Shown here: positions 33,464 through 43,654 of the stretch, piece by piece | Numbering within the stretch: the stretch's first letter is position 1 | Layout: the number at the start of each line of letters is the position of its first letter | Source of the DNA: Trichopria drosophilae | Lineage: Eukaryota > Arthropoda > Insecta > Hymenoptera > Diapriidae | Reading direction: 5' to 3' | Length of the DNA: 64,000 nucleotides | Assembly (NCBI GenBank): GCA_030407085.1 | Contig: CM059584.1 | Span: 62,511,501 to 62,575,500 of the forward strand | Notes under the pieces: model-generated | The model's input: the letters and a program-made list of their open reading frames with translations, nothing else | The model's database searches: none | What the model was told of the DNA's origin: nothing | Made by a program: the position numbers and the translations under genes

Positions 33464-34142
33464 CACGGAGAGAAATGTGAAAGGATGAAACTGTAGGTAT
33501 TCCTTCGCCACTGTACTAAGATTTGGTGCTGGTTCTGCACCATGTGTCGTGTGATATCAATCTAAGAAACCCACAGTCTCAGACTGTGAAAACGCTTAGG
33601 ATGAGACTGCAAAACTGCGATGCTTTCTTCGAGGCTTTCTCCCGCCTAAGTTTTACTTCTTAGACTAGGGCTCTCCGGGACTTTTTTGTAGGAAATTTCC
33701 TCCTCTACAAAAAAGGTTTAGTAAATTTTTGCTCTATCTTGCACCGTTTTCGATACGGAAGCGATAGAACGAAGAACATCGAGTTTTTAAAACAAAAGAT
33801 AAACATGGCGTCGGACGCTGAATACGTTGTTTTTCATTCTATTGCTTCCGTATCGAAAACGGTGCAAGATAGAGCAAAAATTTAATCAAACTTTTTTGTA
33901 GAGGAGGAAATTTCCTACAAAAAAGTCCCCGAGAGCCCTAGTCTAAGAAGTAAAACTTAGGCGGGAGAAAGCCTCGAAGTAAGCATCGCAGTTTTGCAGT
34001 CTCATCCTAAGCGTTTTCACAGTCTGAGACTGTGGGTTTCTTAGATTGATATCACGCGACACATGGTGCAGAACCAGCACCAAATCTTAGTACAGTGGCG
34101 AAGGAATAACTACAGTATCATCCTTTCACATTTCTCTCCGTG
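33464..34142. mobile_element. Near-perfect 679-bp hairpin element (foldback MITE)
   Basis: CACGGAGAGAAATGTGAAAG at 33464 pairs with its inverse ending at 34142. The two arms of about 315 bp are almost identical, with a loop of about 50 nt (33779-33827) containing ATAAACATGGCGTCGGACG. No coding frame. The low divergence between arms implies recent insertion or gene conversion. No clear target duplication. A similar terminus appears at 63822. Confidence 0.9.
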
Positions 34143-34547
34143 TGGACTGTTTCGAATGCATAGAATATTTTCGATAAGATTCTGAAAATATGACTATATT
34201 GCTTTCTCAGCTTTATTCAGTTTTGTAACGAAGTCCTACGCGTTATTTTTTACCAGCTTATGGATCTGAGGATTATAAAAATATCACTTCTCGCAGTTTC
34301 ATATCACTTAAATGAGGAAATTTAACTTTAATATTCTTGAAGCATTTATCATCTATGTTTAGATCTTTCAGCCATTGTTTGATAAGTCCCGATTTAATAT
34401 GCTGAGCTGGAATAACTATTTGTGTGGGAATTATAAGTTGATCGTCTATTTAGATGGAAAAAATAAGTCTAATCGCATAAAACTTTGTTACTTTGATGTT
34501 TTTGCGGTCACCTATTAAGAATTATACGTACACAAACATATAGATAT

Positions 34548-37173
34548 ATATGGGACGTTCCACGTCAACCGGATCACTGTCACGACCAAAATTTGAAGTA
34601 ACCAACAAAATCGACTAAGGGCTCATTTTAAAGCTTAAAGCATCTACTTTCGAATGCCGAGTGCGCCTTTAAAAAATAGCAAAAACATGGAAAAAATGTG
34701 GAAAACCCCAAGAAACCTACATTTCTCGTATCCTTTTCTTTTTCTATAAGAAGATACATCGGCGGAACCCAAATCAAGCGCCGGAATCATTATAACACGC
34801 CTCAGCTGTTCCTAACCTCGAAAAAAGTCAATCACGATTCAATGTTTTCATCTTATACTATGCTAAATGTTTCGAAAAATCAAGCAAAGCATGATTAAGA
34901 GTTATTGAGGCCGCCGATTGCGAATCCGACATCAGATATTTGAATTTCAAAATGGTGGCTCCAATATGGTGGATGACTAATCGAAAGATTCTATGTTCGA
35001 TTTGAATAAGATAACAGTTTTCTCGTATCATGCGTATGTATACCCTCCTCTTTCCAAACACGGGCTTGGGATCGTCAGTGGCACAGTTACTTTCCTTATG
35101 ACATTAATGTTTTCACAGAATGTTTAAGGAAAAGTATCCACAGTATAGTATTGGTTCATCCAAATTTGCCGAGCTGCGTCCTAAATGGTGTGTTGTTGTT
35201 GGAAGTTCAGGAACGCACAGCGTATGTGTTTGCACGATACACCAAAATGTGAAAACAATGCTTGATGCTATAAACTTAACGACATTAACCGAAAGTTCTG
35301 AATTGCAACTAAAAGATTATAAAGATTGCATAAATTTCATTTTATATATAAAGAGTATTGCCGATAGTTGTTTGCTGAATTGTCCAAAATGCCCTAAAAT
35401 GGTCCGATTTCTCATTTGCCGATCTTGTTTTGGGATTACTGGAAAAACAGAACAGAGAGCAGAATATATTCAGTACGTGGCAATCCGCAGATCGATGTAC
35501 TCTCGAGCAACACTTCCACCGAAGATTTTGTTGAAGAATTGTGCAATCGTTTAAAATGTCTTATCCCTCATCACTTCATTGCAAAGGCTCAATCTCAATT
35601 TTTTTCCAATAAAAAAGAAAATTTACACGATGATGAAGTACTGGTTTACTGTGATTTCGCTGAAAATTTTACTTACGTTGTACAGGATGCAGTTCAGACA
35701 TTTCATTATAACAACGACCAGTGTACTGTATTTCCAGTCATAGTTTATTATCGATCTAAAAATGAAATAAAAAATCACAGCATAATATTACTCTCAGACT
35801 CCACAAAACATGATGCAGCTGCAGTTTATTTGATGCAGAAAACGTCATACCAGCTATAAAAAAATTAAGCCCGAAAATAAAGAAAATTTATTATTCAGCC
35901 GATGGCGCCAAGCAACATTTCAAGAACAGGACACAAATAAACTTCTTGAATCATAAAGTCGATTTTAATACAGATGCTGAATGGCACTGCAACGCTACTG
36001 CGCTTGGCGAATGAGCTTGTGACGGTCTTGGAGCATGTTTAAAATGTTTAGTAACTCGTTTCAGCTTACAAGCATCTCCGAATGTCGCCATTTTGAATTC
36101 ACTGTCACTCTTCACTTGGGCAAAGTCACGATTCCAAAACATACATTTTTTCATTGTACCAAAGAAGATCATAAAAAATCAAACAAAAACTGAATAAACG
36201 CTTCCCTGATCCACTTGCTGGGCCCAAAATTCAAATGAGTCATGCATTTATTCCTACTGCCGGCAACAAACTTGAAATTAAAAGGTATTCAAGTGCAACC
36301 AGTGGATTTGTTTTGCAATATTGATTTTTTCAAAAAATTCAGGGGGCTGGGTCGTTGAATTTTTATCCTTTTTCTAAAAAAATTATACAAATATTCTAAA
36401 AAAAAAGTTAAAAAAGTTAAAAAAGCCAAAAAAAAAGTTTTTTCTGCCACTGATGGTCCAAAGCCCGTGTTTATTGAAAGAGGAGGGTATACATACGCAT
36501 GATACGCGAAAACTGTTATCATATTCAAAACGAAAATAGAATTTTTCGATTAGTCATCTGCCACATTGGAGCCGCCATTTTGAAATTCAAAGATCTGATG
36601 TCGGATTCGTAATCAGCGGCCTCGAAAACTCTTAAGCATGCTTTGCTCGATTTTTCGAAACTTTTAGCATAGTATAAGATTGAAAACATTGAATCGTGAT
36701 TGACTTTTTTCAAGGTTAGAAACGGCTGACGCGTGTTATAATGATTCCGGCGCTTGATTTGGATTCAGCCGATCTATCTCTTTATAGAAAAAGAAAAGGA
36801 TACGAGAAATGTAGGTTTCTTGGGTTTTTCCACGTTTTTTCCACATTTTTACTGTTTTTAGCTATTTTTTGAGGTTAAAAAATAAAAAAGAGGAGATAGC
36901 TAAATTCTAACGACGGATTCGTGTTTAGGACGTCAAAATACAGCGGAAATGATAATAAGCACTATCAATATGAACTACATTTTTAATTTTTTTTTCACAG
37001 AAACTCAGAGCTTTCAGGCGCCATGTTCAAGCCGCCATATTGAATTCCTCAAAGGCGCACTCTGCATTCGAAAGTAGATGCTTTAAGCTTGAATAGGAGC
37101 CCTTAATCGATTTTTTTGGTTGCTTCAAATTTTGGTCGTGGCAGTGATCCGGTTGACGTGGAACGTCCCATTT
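34548..37173. mobile_element. DNA transposon with GGGACGTTCC termini and about 0.5-kb inverted repeats
   Basis: Ends GGGACGTTCCACGTCAACCG (34552) and inverse (ending 37169) with ATAT on the left and ATTT on the right, a 4-bp duplication with one mismatch. Long arms pair (34552-35080 against 36445-37169, the right arm having about 150 bp extra at 36860-37020). Subterminal AAAATGGTGGCTCCAATATG echoes the piggyBac modules. It encodes a transposase-like protein. A 4-bp target duplication and long arms fit Sola-type elements, but this classification is a guess. Confidence 0.75.
35120..36190 (+). pseudogene. Transposase-like protein of the GGGACG element, frameshifted
   Basis: Open text begins MFKEKYPQYSIGSSKFAELR and continues in a second frame from about 35470. 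Recognisable blocks are VLVYCDFAENFTYVVQDAVQ (about 35640-35700), then CTVFPVIVYYRS, then HDAAAVYLMQ, YYSADGAKQHFKNR (about 35888-35930) and AEWHCNATALGE with CDGLGACLK after a stop. I recall this CDFAEN / DGA-QYKNR / EWHF-AT-HGK set from abundant uncharacterised invertebrate proteins thought to be transposases. The D of CDFAEN, the D of SADGA and the E of AEWH are candidate catalytic acids. The C-x2-C pairs near 35375-35420 (CPKC, CRSC) suggest a zinc site. Frameshifts near 35440 and 35850 and a stop near 35999 inactivate it. Confidence 0.6.
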
Positions 37174-37196
37174 ATATATGTATATATATGTATATA

Positions 37197-38620
37197 TATA
37201 TGGTGATCCAAAAGTCTGTGAACACCAAAAGATTTCAGCGAGAGGATATTTTCGGGGAAAGGATTTTTCCGTGACTATTTAATGGTACTGTTACGAACAC
37301 GCGGTTCGTAACAGCGCGAGCGGTGGGCGGGGGAGGTTGAAGAATTAGAATCGCGATGTTTGTATGATTGTTGATTGTAGACTGCCTTCTCCGTCGCTAT
37401 TTCCAGTCGGAAATCGAGCAGAGTTTCGGCGTTGCATTCCTTCCAACTGTGTGAATATGTTCAACTTACGTCCGAAGGTGCACCTTGGGTATATTCACGA
37501 GTTGGGATATGCACAAATATTTAATTTTATTACAATATACTTGAAAGGTTACGATTCCCCCGCGAGGAAAATCGGCGTCCTCGCCAAAAACATGATACAT
37601 AAAAATATAATATGCTTGAGGGGGTACTGATCCACCGATCGTTACACCTCCCTAGTGAATAAATTTTAGCGTTTCACCGCCGCGCCGGGAGGAACACGAT
37701 GAAATAAATAAGTAATTATAACATCGATCACATGTATGATTGAAGTAGACCAAATTAGATGGAATATTTATAAATAGAAACTTATAATCTCTAGAAGGTT
37801 ATTTCCAAGGTCAAGTTTATTTTTTTTAACGGAAACTGCTATTTTTTTTCACGGTTTCGGAATGAGCACAAAATTTTACGTCCGAATATGCTACGGTCGT
37901 TTTTTCGGCAAGGTCATTTGAAGATCAAACTTAAAACTGCTGGAACTGCGAATTAACTCAGCAAGAGGTCATTTTCGGGGGAAATGTTTCGGACAAAAGT
38001 TTCAGGATTTTCCCCGAGCTCTTTAATGGTAGCATAAAACTTGACTTTCAAGGTTATTCCAAGGTCAAGTTTATTTTTTTATATGGAAACTGCTATTTTT
38101 TTCACGGATTCGGAAAGAGCACAACATTTTACGTCCGAATATGAAATGGTTGATTTTTCCAGCAAGGTTACAGGGGTTTCCATTTAAAAAAATAAACGTG
38201 ACCTCGAAATAATCTTCCAGGTCATGTCATATTCAATGGTACCATTAAATAGCCAGGGAAAAATCCTTCAACTTTTGTCTGAAACGTTTTCCCAAATAAT
38301 GCACTCTCGCTGAGTTGATTCTCAGTCCCGGGAGTTTTAAATTTGACCTTGAAATGGCCTTTGGCCGGAAAAATCGACCATATCATATTCGGACGTAAAA
38401 TGTTGTGCTCTTTCCAAATCCGTGAGAAAAAATAGAGGTTTCCATTTAAAAAAACAAACTTGACCTTGATATAACCTTCAATATCTTGTTCAGAGTCAAA
38501 TTCAATATCGCCATTAAAGTGGCCAGGAAAAATCCTTCAACTTTTGTTTGAAACATTTTCGCCGAAAATGTCCTCTCGCTCGGATATTTTGGTGTTCCGG
38601 GACTTTTGGATCACCCTGTA
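37197..38620. mobile_element. TACAGGGTGA-terminus element, copy 3 of the TCAAGGTCA-rich family, with an LTR-like insert
   Basis: Ends TATATGGTGATCCAAAAGTC and, inverted, TACAGGGTGATCCAAAAGTC. Internal units (TTTACGTCCGAATATG, GATTCGGAAAGAGC, CAAGGTCAAGTTTATTTTTT) match copy 1 closely, while the end sequence differs, so the family has several terminal types. An insert at 37289-about 37795 interrupts the left arm after AATGGTAC. The body has AAGGTCA motifs in both directions about the centre near 38160. Confidence 0.75.
37289..37646. mobile_element. LTR-like segment related to 47959-48254
   Basis: Begins TGTTACGAAC and ends GATCGTTACA. Shares GCGAGCGGTGGGCGGG, a GACTGCCTTCTCC-like block and a GTGTGAATATG...CATATTCAC region with the solo LTR at 47959. 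Its start is itself a palindrome (TGTTACGAA...TTCGTAACA). About 150 bp more of inserted DNA follow before the host element resumes, and no flanking duplication was found, so it may be an LTR with some internal sequence. Confidence 0.55.
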
Positions 38621-38699
38621 TATTTGAATTAATAAAAAAAAAAATATATATATATATATATATTATAATAAAATAAATGAATAATTTTATTTTTCCAGA

Positions 38700-39880
38700 T
38701 CTTGATGATGGTAAAACCGATGCAATTAACGCAGGGGGATTGGACAAGGTACAATATGACGACCACTTGTCATATTTGTGGAAATGTCTCTTCACAGCCG
38801 CCCAAGTCAAGGTCCGATACCACGATCAGCCATTTCCGAACCGGTATGCAAAGGGCAATAATAACTATATGCCACATTAGGACTCAACCAAAAATATTTA
38901 ATCTATTTCCATATCAATCATTTGTACGGATGGAAATATTTCATGGCCTTATAAAAAAAAATCGTCGTATATTAAAATTACAGCAATCCCCGTGGTTAAA
39001 ACCGTACATTGACTTAAATACCCCATTTCGAATCGCCGCGAACAAATGATTTCGAACAAAATTTGTACAAATTGTTAAATAATGCAGTATTCGGCAAAAC
39101 GATGGAGAATGTGCGAAAAAGTGTTGATGTAAGAATTATTAATAATTAGGAAAGAAGATTTCTTGCGGAAGCGATAATTTCGAAACCAAAATTTCATCGA
39201 GTTGCAAAATTTGGTGAAGACTTGGTAAGAAGACTTGAAGAGTTGGCGATAGAAATCCAAAAGTTAGAGGTTGTTATAGATAAACCCATACATTTTGGGG
39301 TGTCTATAATGGACACTGCCAAAACGAAAATATATGAATTTCATTACGATTAAGTAATTGCTAATTTTAACGAAAACGCGAAATTATTGTATACAGATAC
39401 CGACAGTTTCATATTCGAATTCAGATGTGATGATATGTATGCATGTATCAAACGCAATATAGAAGAATTTGAAACGAGCAATTATGATGTAAATAATATA
39501 TACGGGATGCGTTATTTGGTTAATAAGAACGGATTGGGACTGACGAAGAATTAATGTGCCGGAAAGATAATGACCGAGTTTGTCGGGCTCAAGTAGAAAA
39601 TGAATGCGTTACGTGTTTTGGGCGAGGGGGAGAAGAAGAGAGCGAAAGGTGTGAAAGAGGTGGTCGTGAAGAAATCAATTACTTTCGAGGATTATCTCGA
39701 CTGCCACGAGAATGAATGCGAAAGACCAGCGATGCATTCGAGCAAAGCTGCATAATGTGTTTACGGTTTCGGTGTGTGAGAGGAAACTTGCCCTTAGTCC
39801 AAACGATGACAAACGATATTTAATTAGAAATTCAACCGACACTTTACTATTGGGCATAAAGATATAGTGTGTGTAGACGA
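38700..39880 (+). pseudogene. Protein-primed type-B DNA polymerase fragment of a Polinton
   Basis: The 5' portion shows a TCHICG zinc-knuckle start with a later KVRYHD in another frame (38750-38830), the region upstream of the exonuclease in these polymerases. The exonuclease and first palm motifs are missing. From about 38980 come [10 protein letters not shown], then [20 protein letters not shown] (about 39070-39130), and the catalytic palm motif LLYTDTDSFIFEF (about 39385-39425) with the two Asp of the metal site. A later piece reads IYGMRYLVNKNGLGLT. Several stops and frameshifts interrupt it. The enzyme would replicate the element DNA. Confidence 0.85.
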
Positions 39881-39949
39881 ATAATTTAAATAAATATAAA
39901 ATAATTAAAACATGTAAATAAACAATACCTCACCTTATTTTCTGGTGTC

Positions 39950-40900
39950 CCTGCTCCTGCATAATGTCTCCACGTTTTGAATTCTTTCAGTCCAAGTTTC
40001 AAGAGTGGGTTCGAAATTACAACATCACTTATTTTTATCCGGTTATTGCGTGACTTCTCAAACCCGAGACACTTAACAAAAATTCGACCACCTTTTCTTT
40101 TAATTACTTTATCCACGAGGTAAATATCTGGATGTGAGACTTGAAAGTTCCTGCTCGTAAAACCCGCCTGCTATCTGTTTCCCTTGTCCATCTTGCAATA
40201 AATACGTAACAGTATTCGTTGTTTGAACTTGCAAAATTTAAAAAAATTCAGTTGTCCAATTTGAAGTATATCTTTTCGCGAATTATTTGCTAATACCCAC
40301 AAAATCGTCCATTTTAATTTACCAGGTGCTGCAATTTTAATATTGCTAAAAACTGTCTTTAGTAGTTCGCTAGTCTTTCACTTATCCACCTTTTTCTGTT
40401 TCATGTTTATTATAGTTGAATGACCAATATTTCCTTTAACATTTCCGGAGTCATTTTTAAATATTTATAGTTTCCATTTAAACTGAACTTTTCCACATTC
40501 GTTCTTTAAGTGTTCTGTTTAATCTTTTCACGACACTAGCCTTCAGAAAACTATACGTTGAGTAATGATTAATTTTATATTTGTTCATCAGGGCCTTGAA
40601 ATCGCAATTGAAAAATCCTTTTCATCGTCCGTTTGGAAATTTTTAGGCACGCGCCCCTGTTTTTAAATATTTTCCAAGGCGCGAGTTGCATGTTTGCCGC
40701 TTTTAGTCAAGACAGGTTCGACTCACGCGTGCTTTGACAAAACATCAATTACGACAAGTAAATACTTGTTTCCCGCACTGAAACGAGAGTACGCTTTCAT
40801 ATCCACCAATCAGCATGCCATAAAACATCGAGCCCTTTGACAATTACGCGACGTCGTTTAAAATTACGACGAGCCGGTTTATGAAGTTCTGCAACTACAT
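39950..40900 (-). pseudogene. Polinton integrase (rve fold) with chromodomain-like C-terminus
   Basis: Minus strand. KPARRNFKRRRVIVKGLDVL leads to the first catalytic Asp in LWHAD (about 40810), then KYLLVVIDVLSK, then PKNFQTDDEKDFS with the second Asp. The position of the catalytic Glu (ASVV-x-RLNRTLKE, near 40530) reads Lys, so the active site is lost. The C-terminus at 40135-39975 (IYLVDKVIKRKGGRIFVK, LGFEKS) resembles a chromodomain as in Polinton integrases, with its Trp residues replaced. Several frameshifts lie between. A plus-strand polymerase fragment converges on it from the left. Confidence 0.8.
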
Positions 40901-41084
40901 CTATCTTACTCATTATAATAAAATTTACATTATTCACATTCGAGCATATGATTAAACGGTAACATGGAATGACAAGTCGTTCTGGTTAAACGCAATTGAC
41001 AATTTACAACATTTTTGAAGTGACTGCACTCTGCAGTCAAAATGTGATTTTTTTTTGCAATATACTCTAGGTTCGTATAGTCCA

Positions 41085-41341
41085 TACTTTAGTTCTGTAC
41101 ATCTACTGGAATCTCTGGCAGTTTCAAGGGATCGGCACCTATTGGAATGTTTCCTTGGAAATGCATTATCAAATTCTTCCTAACGTTGTACATGGAGACC
41201 GCAAACAAAACACCCGCAATGGTCGTCCACCGCGGTGTAGAAAAATCCCGCCGCTGCCAAATCGTGCGGATTTACGTAAGAACACGGCCAGTCGCGATAC
41301 GATGATAGTCGCACTTGCTCAAAACGTTGTACGTTATTCAT
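41085..41341 (-). pseudogene. BIR domain (inhibitor-of-apoptosis type) gene fragment within the Polinton
   Basis: From an ATG at 41341 the minus strand reads RLSSYRDWP, then PHDLAAAGFFYT, then CGCFVCGLHV, the signature of a baculovirus IAP repeat: R-L-x-T/S-F/Y-x-x-W-P, LA-x-AGF-x-Y and the CF-x-C zinc ligands. The conserved Trp after the second Cys is a TAG stop. The acidic EEFDN follows as expected, but the usual His and last Cys spacing is disturbed, apparently by a small deletion and frame change. BIR proteins bind caspases or other partners to restrain cell death. It is codirectional with the integrase and the genes to its right. No RING is visible. Confidence 0.7.
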
Positions 41342-41699
41342 TTTTCAGAACTGCTTTTTTAACAGATAAAGAGGTCTTTTTCAAATAGAACAGGAACTGT
41401 TTTAAAGAGAACAGGGTCTGCTTTAACGTGAACATGTCTGTTTTTAGCTATTTTAGCTGTTTTAGTAGTATTTTGAACTGTTTTCTACGTTTTTAGAACA
41501 GTTTTTGGAACTGGTGAACAGGTGTGTATTTAAAGAGAACAAGTCTGTTTATAGCTGTTGAAACTGTTTTAGCTATTTTAGCTGTATTTAAGATATTTTT
41601 TGTAGAACTGTTTCTGAATCGGTAAATAATTTTAGGTGATGCTGTTTTTTAGTACTGACTTAAATATTGAAATTGTCGTTATTTATAACTATGCCCTTC

Positions 41700-42687
41700 T
41701 CTTACAATTCCTCAATTATAGACCACACTTCATTATGCAATCCGTCATTTCCCGCGCCACGATTAGCAACCAATAATTTAAGCCGATCAACCAGTTCGTT
41801 GGGATCGTCCCAGTGCACATGGTCTTTTGCATTTCCCCGGACAAGTTGAGGGATGTTGATCGTAAATTAATCGGGCGATTCTGTGATTTCCCTGGTGGAG
41901 TTTTAATTTTGAAAATATGTTTGTCCACTTGTAGAATCTGGTTCCCTGAATTTTCTTTTCAGAATCGTAACCACTTCTCTTTGCATTTGCTTTTGACATT
42001 ATTTTCCGGTACGTTTTTAAATCTTGAACGGTATACTTTTCTGCGTCAGGTTTCTTTGCAAACAACAGCTCGAATACTCCCGGTGTACTCTGATACTGTG
42101 TTGCATCACCTGCCGGTGCTGTTTAAAAATTGTCTTTGTCACCTACTTCAAATTGTGAATCTCCAATCATCAACTTGTCTACATTGAATTGCGGTCCGTA
42201 AGAATGATCTATCGATCCTGAAGTATCTCTGTATAATTTCTTCATATAGGTTCGTCCTACCGGCCCCTATTCTGTATACAGTTCAAAGGAATCGTCAATT
42301 TCTCTCTGACTAGTATCCATATCTCCTGGTTCTTCTTTTTCCTGTTATGCTTCTTGGAACATTCCGAATCATCTTCCTCCCCCGAAAGATTCCTGTGCAT
42401 GCTGATTGGATCTCATAGTTTCTTCGAAGCATGACGTGGCTATAGTTTCATTGTGCGGAAGTTTGGTTTTGTTAGAAGATGGTGGCAATGTTGTTGAAAA
42501 GGTTACATCTGCTCTTTTCCAATTTTTCGGTTGTAATTTCCCTTTTTACAAGAGCCTTTAAGGGTTCTGAAATTGTCCGAAATTCGTAGTCGCTTTCTTC
42601 AGCCCTTTTCATATTTATTTTCTTGAGTCGATCATGTTTCTTTCTAAAGGTTTCGGTAGCAGCAATGAGACGCTGTTTAACTTTCAT
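41700..42687 (-). pseudogene. Polinton-associated protein of unknown function, frameshifted
   Basis: The minus-strand frame 42687-42472 starts MKVKQRLIAATETFRKKHDR, a charged, probably helical N-terminus with SEPLKALVKRE. Further on, other frames give IDKLM-type text, TPGVFELLFAKKPDAEKYT and DLKTYRKIMSKANAKRSG (about 42100-41985). I recall the sequence of a coiled N-terminal part, a GTPGLWELL-like motif and a Y-x-x-IL-x-TNA-like motif from uncharacterised proteins of insect and other animal Polintons. No enzymatic motif is visible. It is broken by a stop near 42125 and by frameshifts. Function unknown. Confidence 0.55.
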
Positions 42688-42712
42688 GACGTACCAAATA
42701 TAACTGAATGAT

Positions 42713-43240
42713 TCACACTGCTGACAACTCGTTAAATCCTATTCTGTATCGCCCATTATTCAATTCGCGATCCTTATTGATTAGTAAAAAACTGATAGAT
42801 GAGTAAATTTCTTTCCAACATAGGCTGCACAATTTTAAAAAATTTGCAAAACTCATATCGGTATTTACGTGTTTGTTGTACGCGTGTTTGAGATTTGTCA
42901 AGTCTTGAAGAAATAAAATTAAAAGATTGGCATTGTCGCGACTCAACTATTTTGGGATTTTAGAATAAGTCTGGCAAAGGTAGAAACAATCCATATTTGA
43001 ATGTTGCCCCATTGAAAAGTAGTTGGGCATCGCGTTTTGATTTTCGCATATTATATCGTCGAAAATTATTACAGAGTTTGGTTTTACGTTATCTAGCAAT
43101 TTCGATTTATCTGTAAACTCGAGATACTCGATTTCTGGAACTTGTGAATTTTCAAAGATGCATTAGAGTCCCGATATAATTGCATCTCGCTTTATGTACG
43201 TCCCAGCATATTTGCCTGGTTTCATCCCGTCATCGCTGTC
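42713..43240 (-). pseudogene. Packaging-type (A32/FtsK-HerA) ATPase of a Polinton, N-terminal P-loop missing
   Basis: Minus strand. VIIFDDIICENQ (about 43062-43030) is a Walker B motif; it is followed by YFSMGQHSNMDCFYLCQTYS (about 43005-42950) with the QT sensor typical of these ATPases, a TAG, then RDNANLLILFLQDLTNLKHA and VNTDMSFANFLKLC. The enzyme pumps DNA into capsids in related viruses. The P-loop end is not recognisable upstream; text at 43300-43170 (LHDSVARKVWEKDSDDGMKP) may belong to another gene. Its presence supports the virus-like nature of the element. Confidence 0.75.
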
Positions 43241-43654
43241 TTTTTCCCACACCTTGCGGGCTACGGAATCATGAAGGGCTGCTGTGACGACAAGAACATA
43301 ACGCGATTCAGGAGAGTGGGAGAAACGGCGCTCCCCGGTTTTTGGTAAATATAACGAGACGTTAGATTAGATATCTGTATCTATAAATATGTACAGAGGT
43401 TGCTTTGAGGACATTTTTTGTGAAATAACGGCAGTTTCGGGGAAATTTGGTGGTTTTGAGGACTATCCTCAAAGTAACCTTTTAAATAGTGGCAGTTTCG
43501 GGGACAGCACCCCAAGGTCCCCCCTCGGGTAAAAAAAAAATAGCTAAGCCGTAACCTAGGTCTGGTTAGGTTAAGATAGTTTTCCAGCTCCCCCAGGCAC
43601 GGATGTATGGGGCAGTGTTCCCGAAACTGCCACTGTACACGGTTTTACCTATAT

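Larger units (their letters stand above)
38690..43300. mobile_element. Degraded Maverick/Polinton element
   Basis: A type-B DNA polymerase fragment (plus strand), a retroviral-type integrase with chromodomain-like tail, and a packaging-type ATPase lie within 4.6 kb, the combination that defines Polintons (also called Mavericks, with adintovirus relatives). Between integrase and ATPase are a BIR domain gene and another gene I recall as Polinton-associated. All are broken by stops, frameshifts or deletions. Intact Polintons are usually 15-20 kb with capsid and protease genes; these were not found here. Terminal repeats were not identified, so the boundaries are approximate. It is an old virus-like element, not functional. 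Confidence 0.85.
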
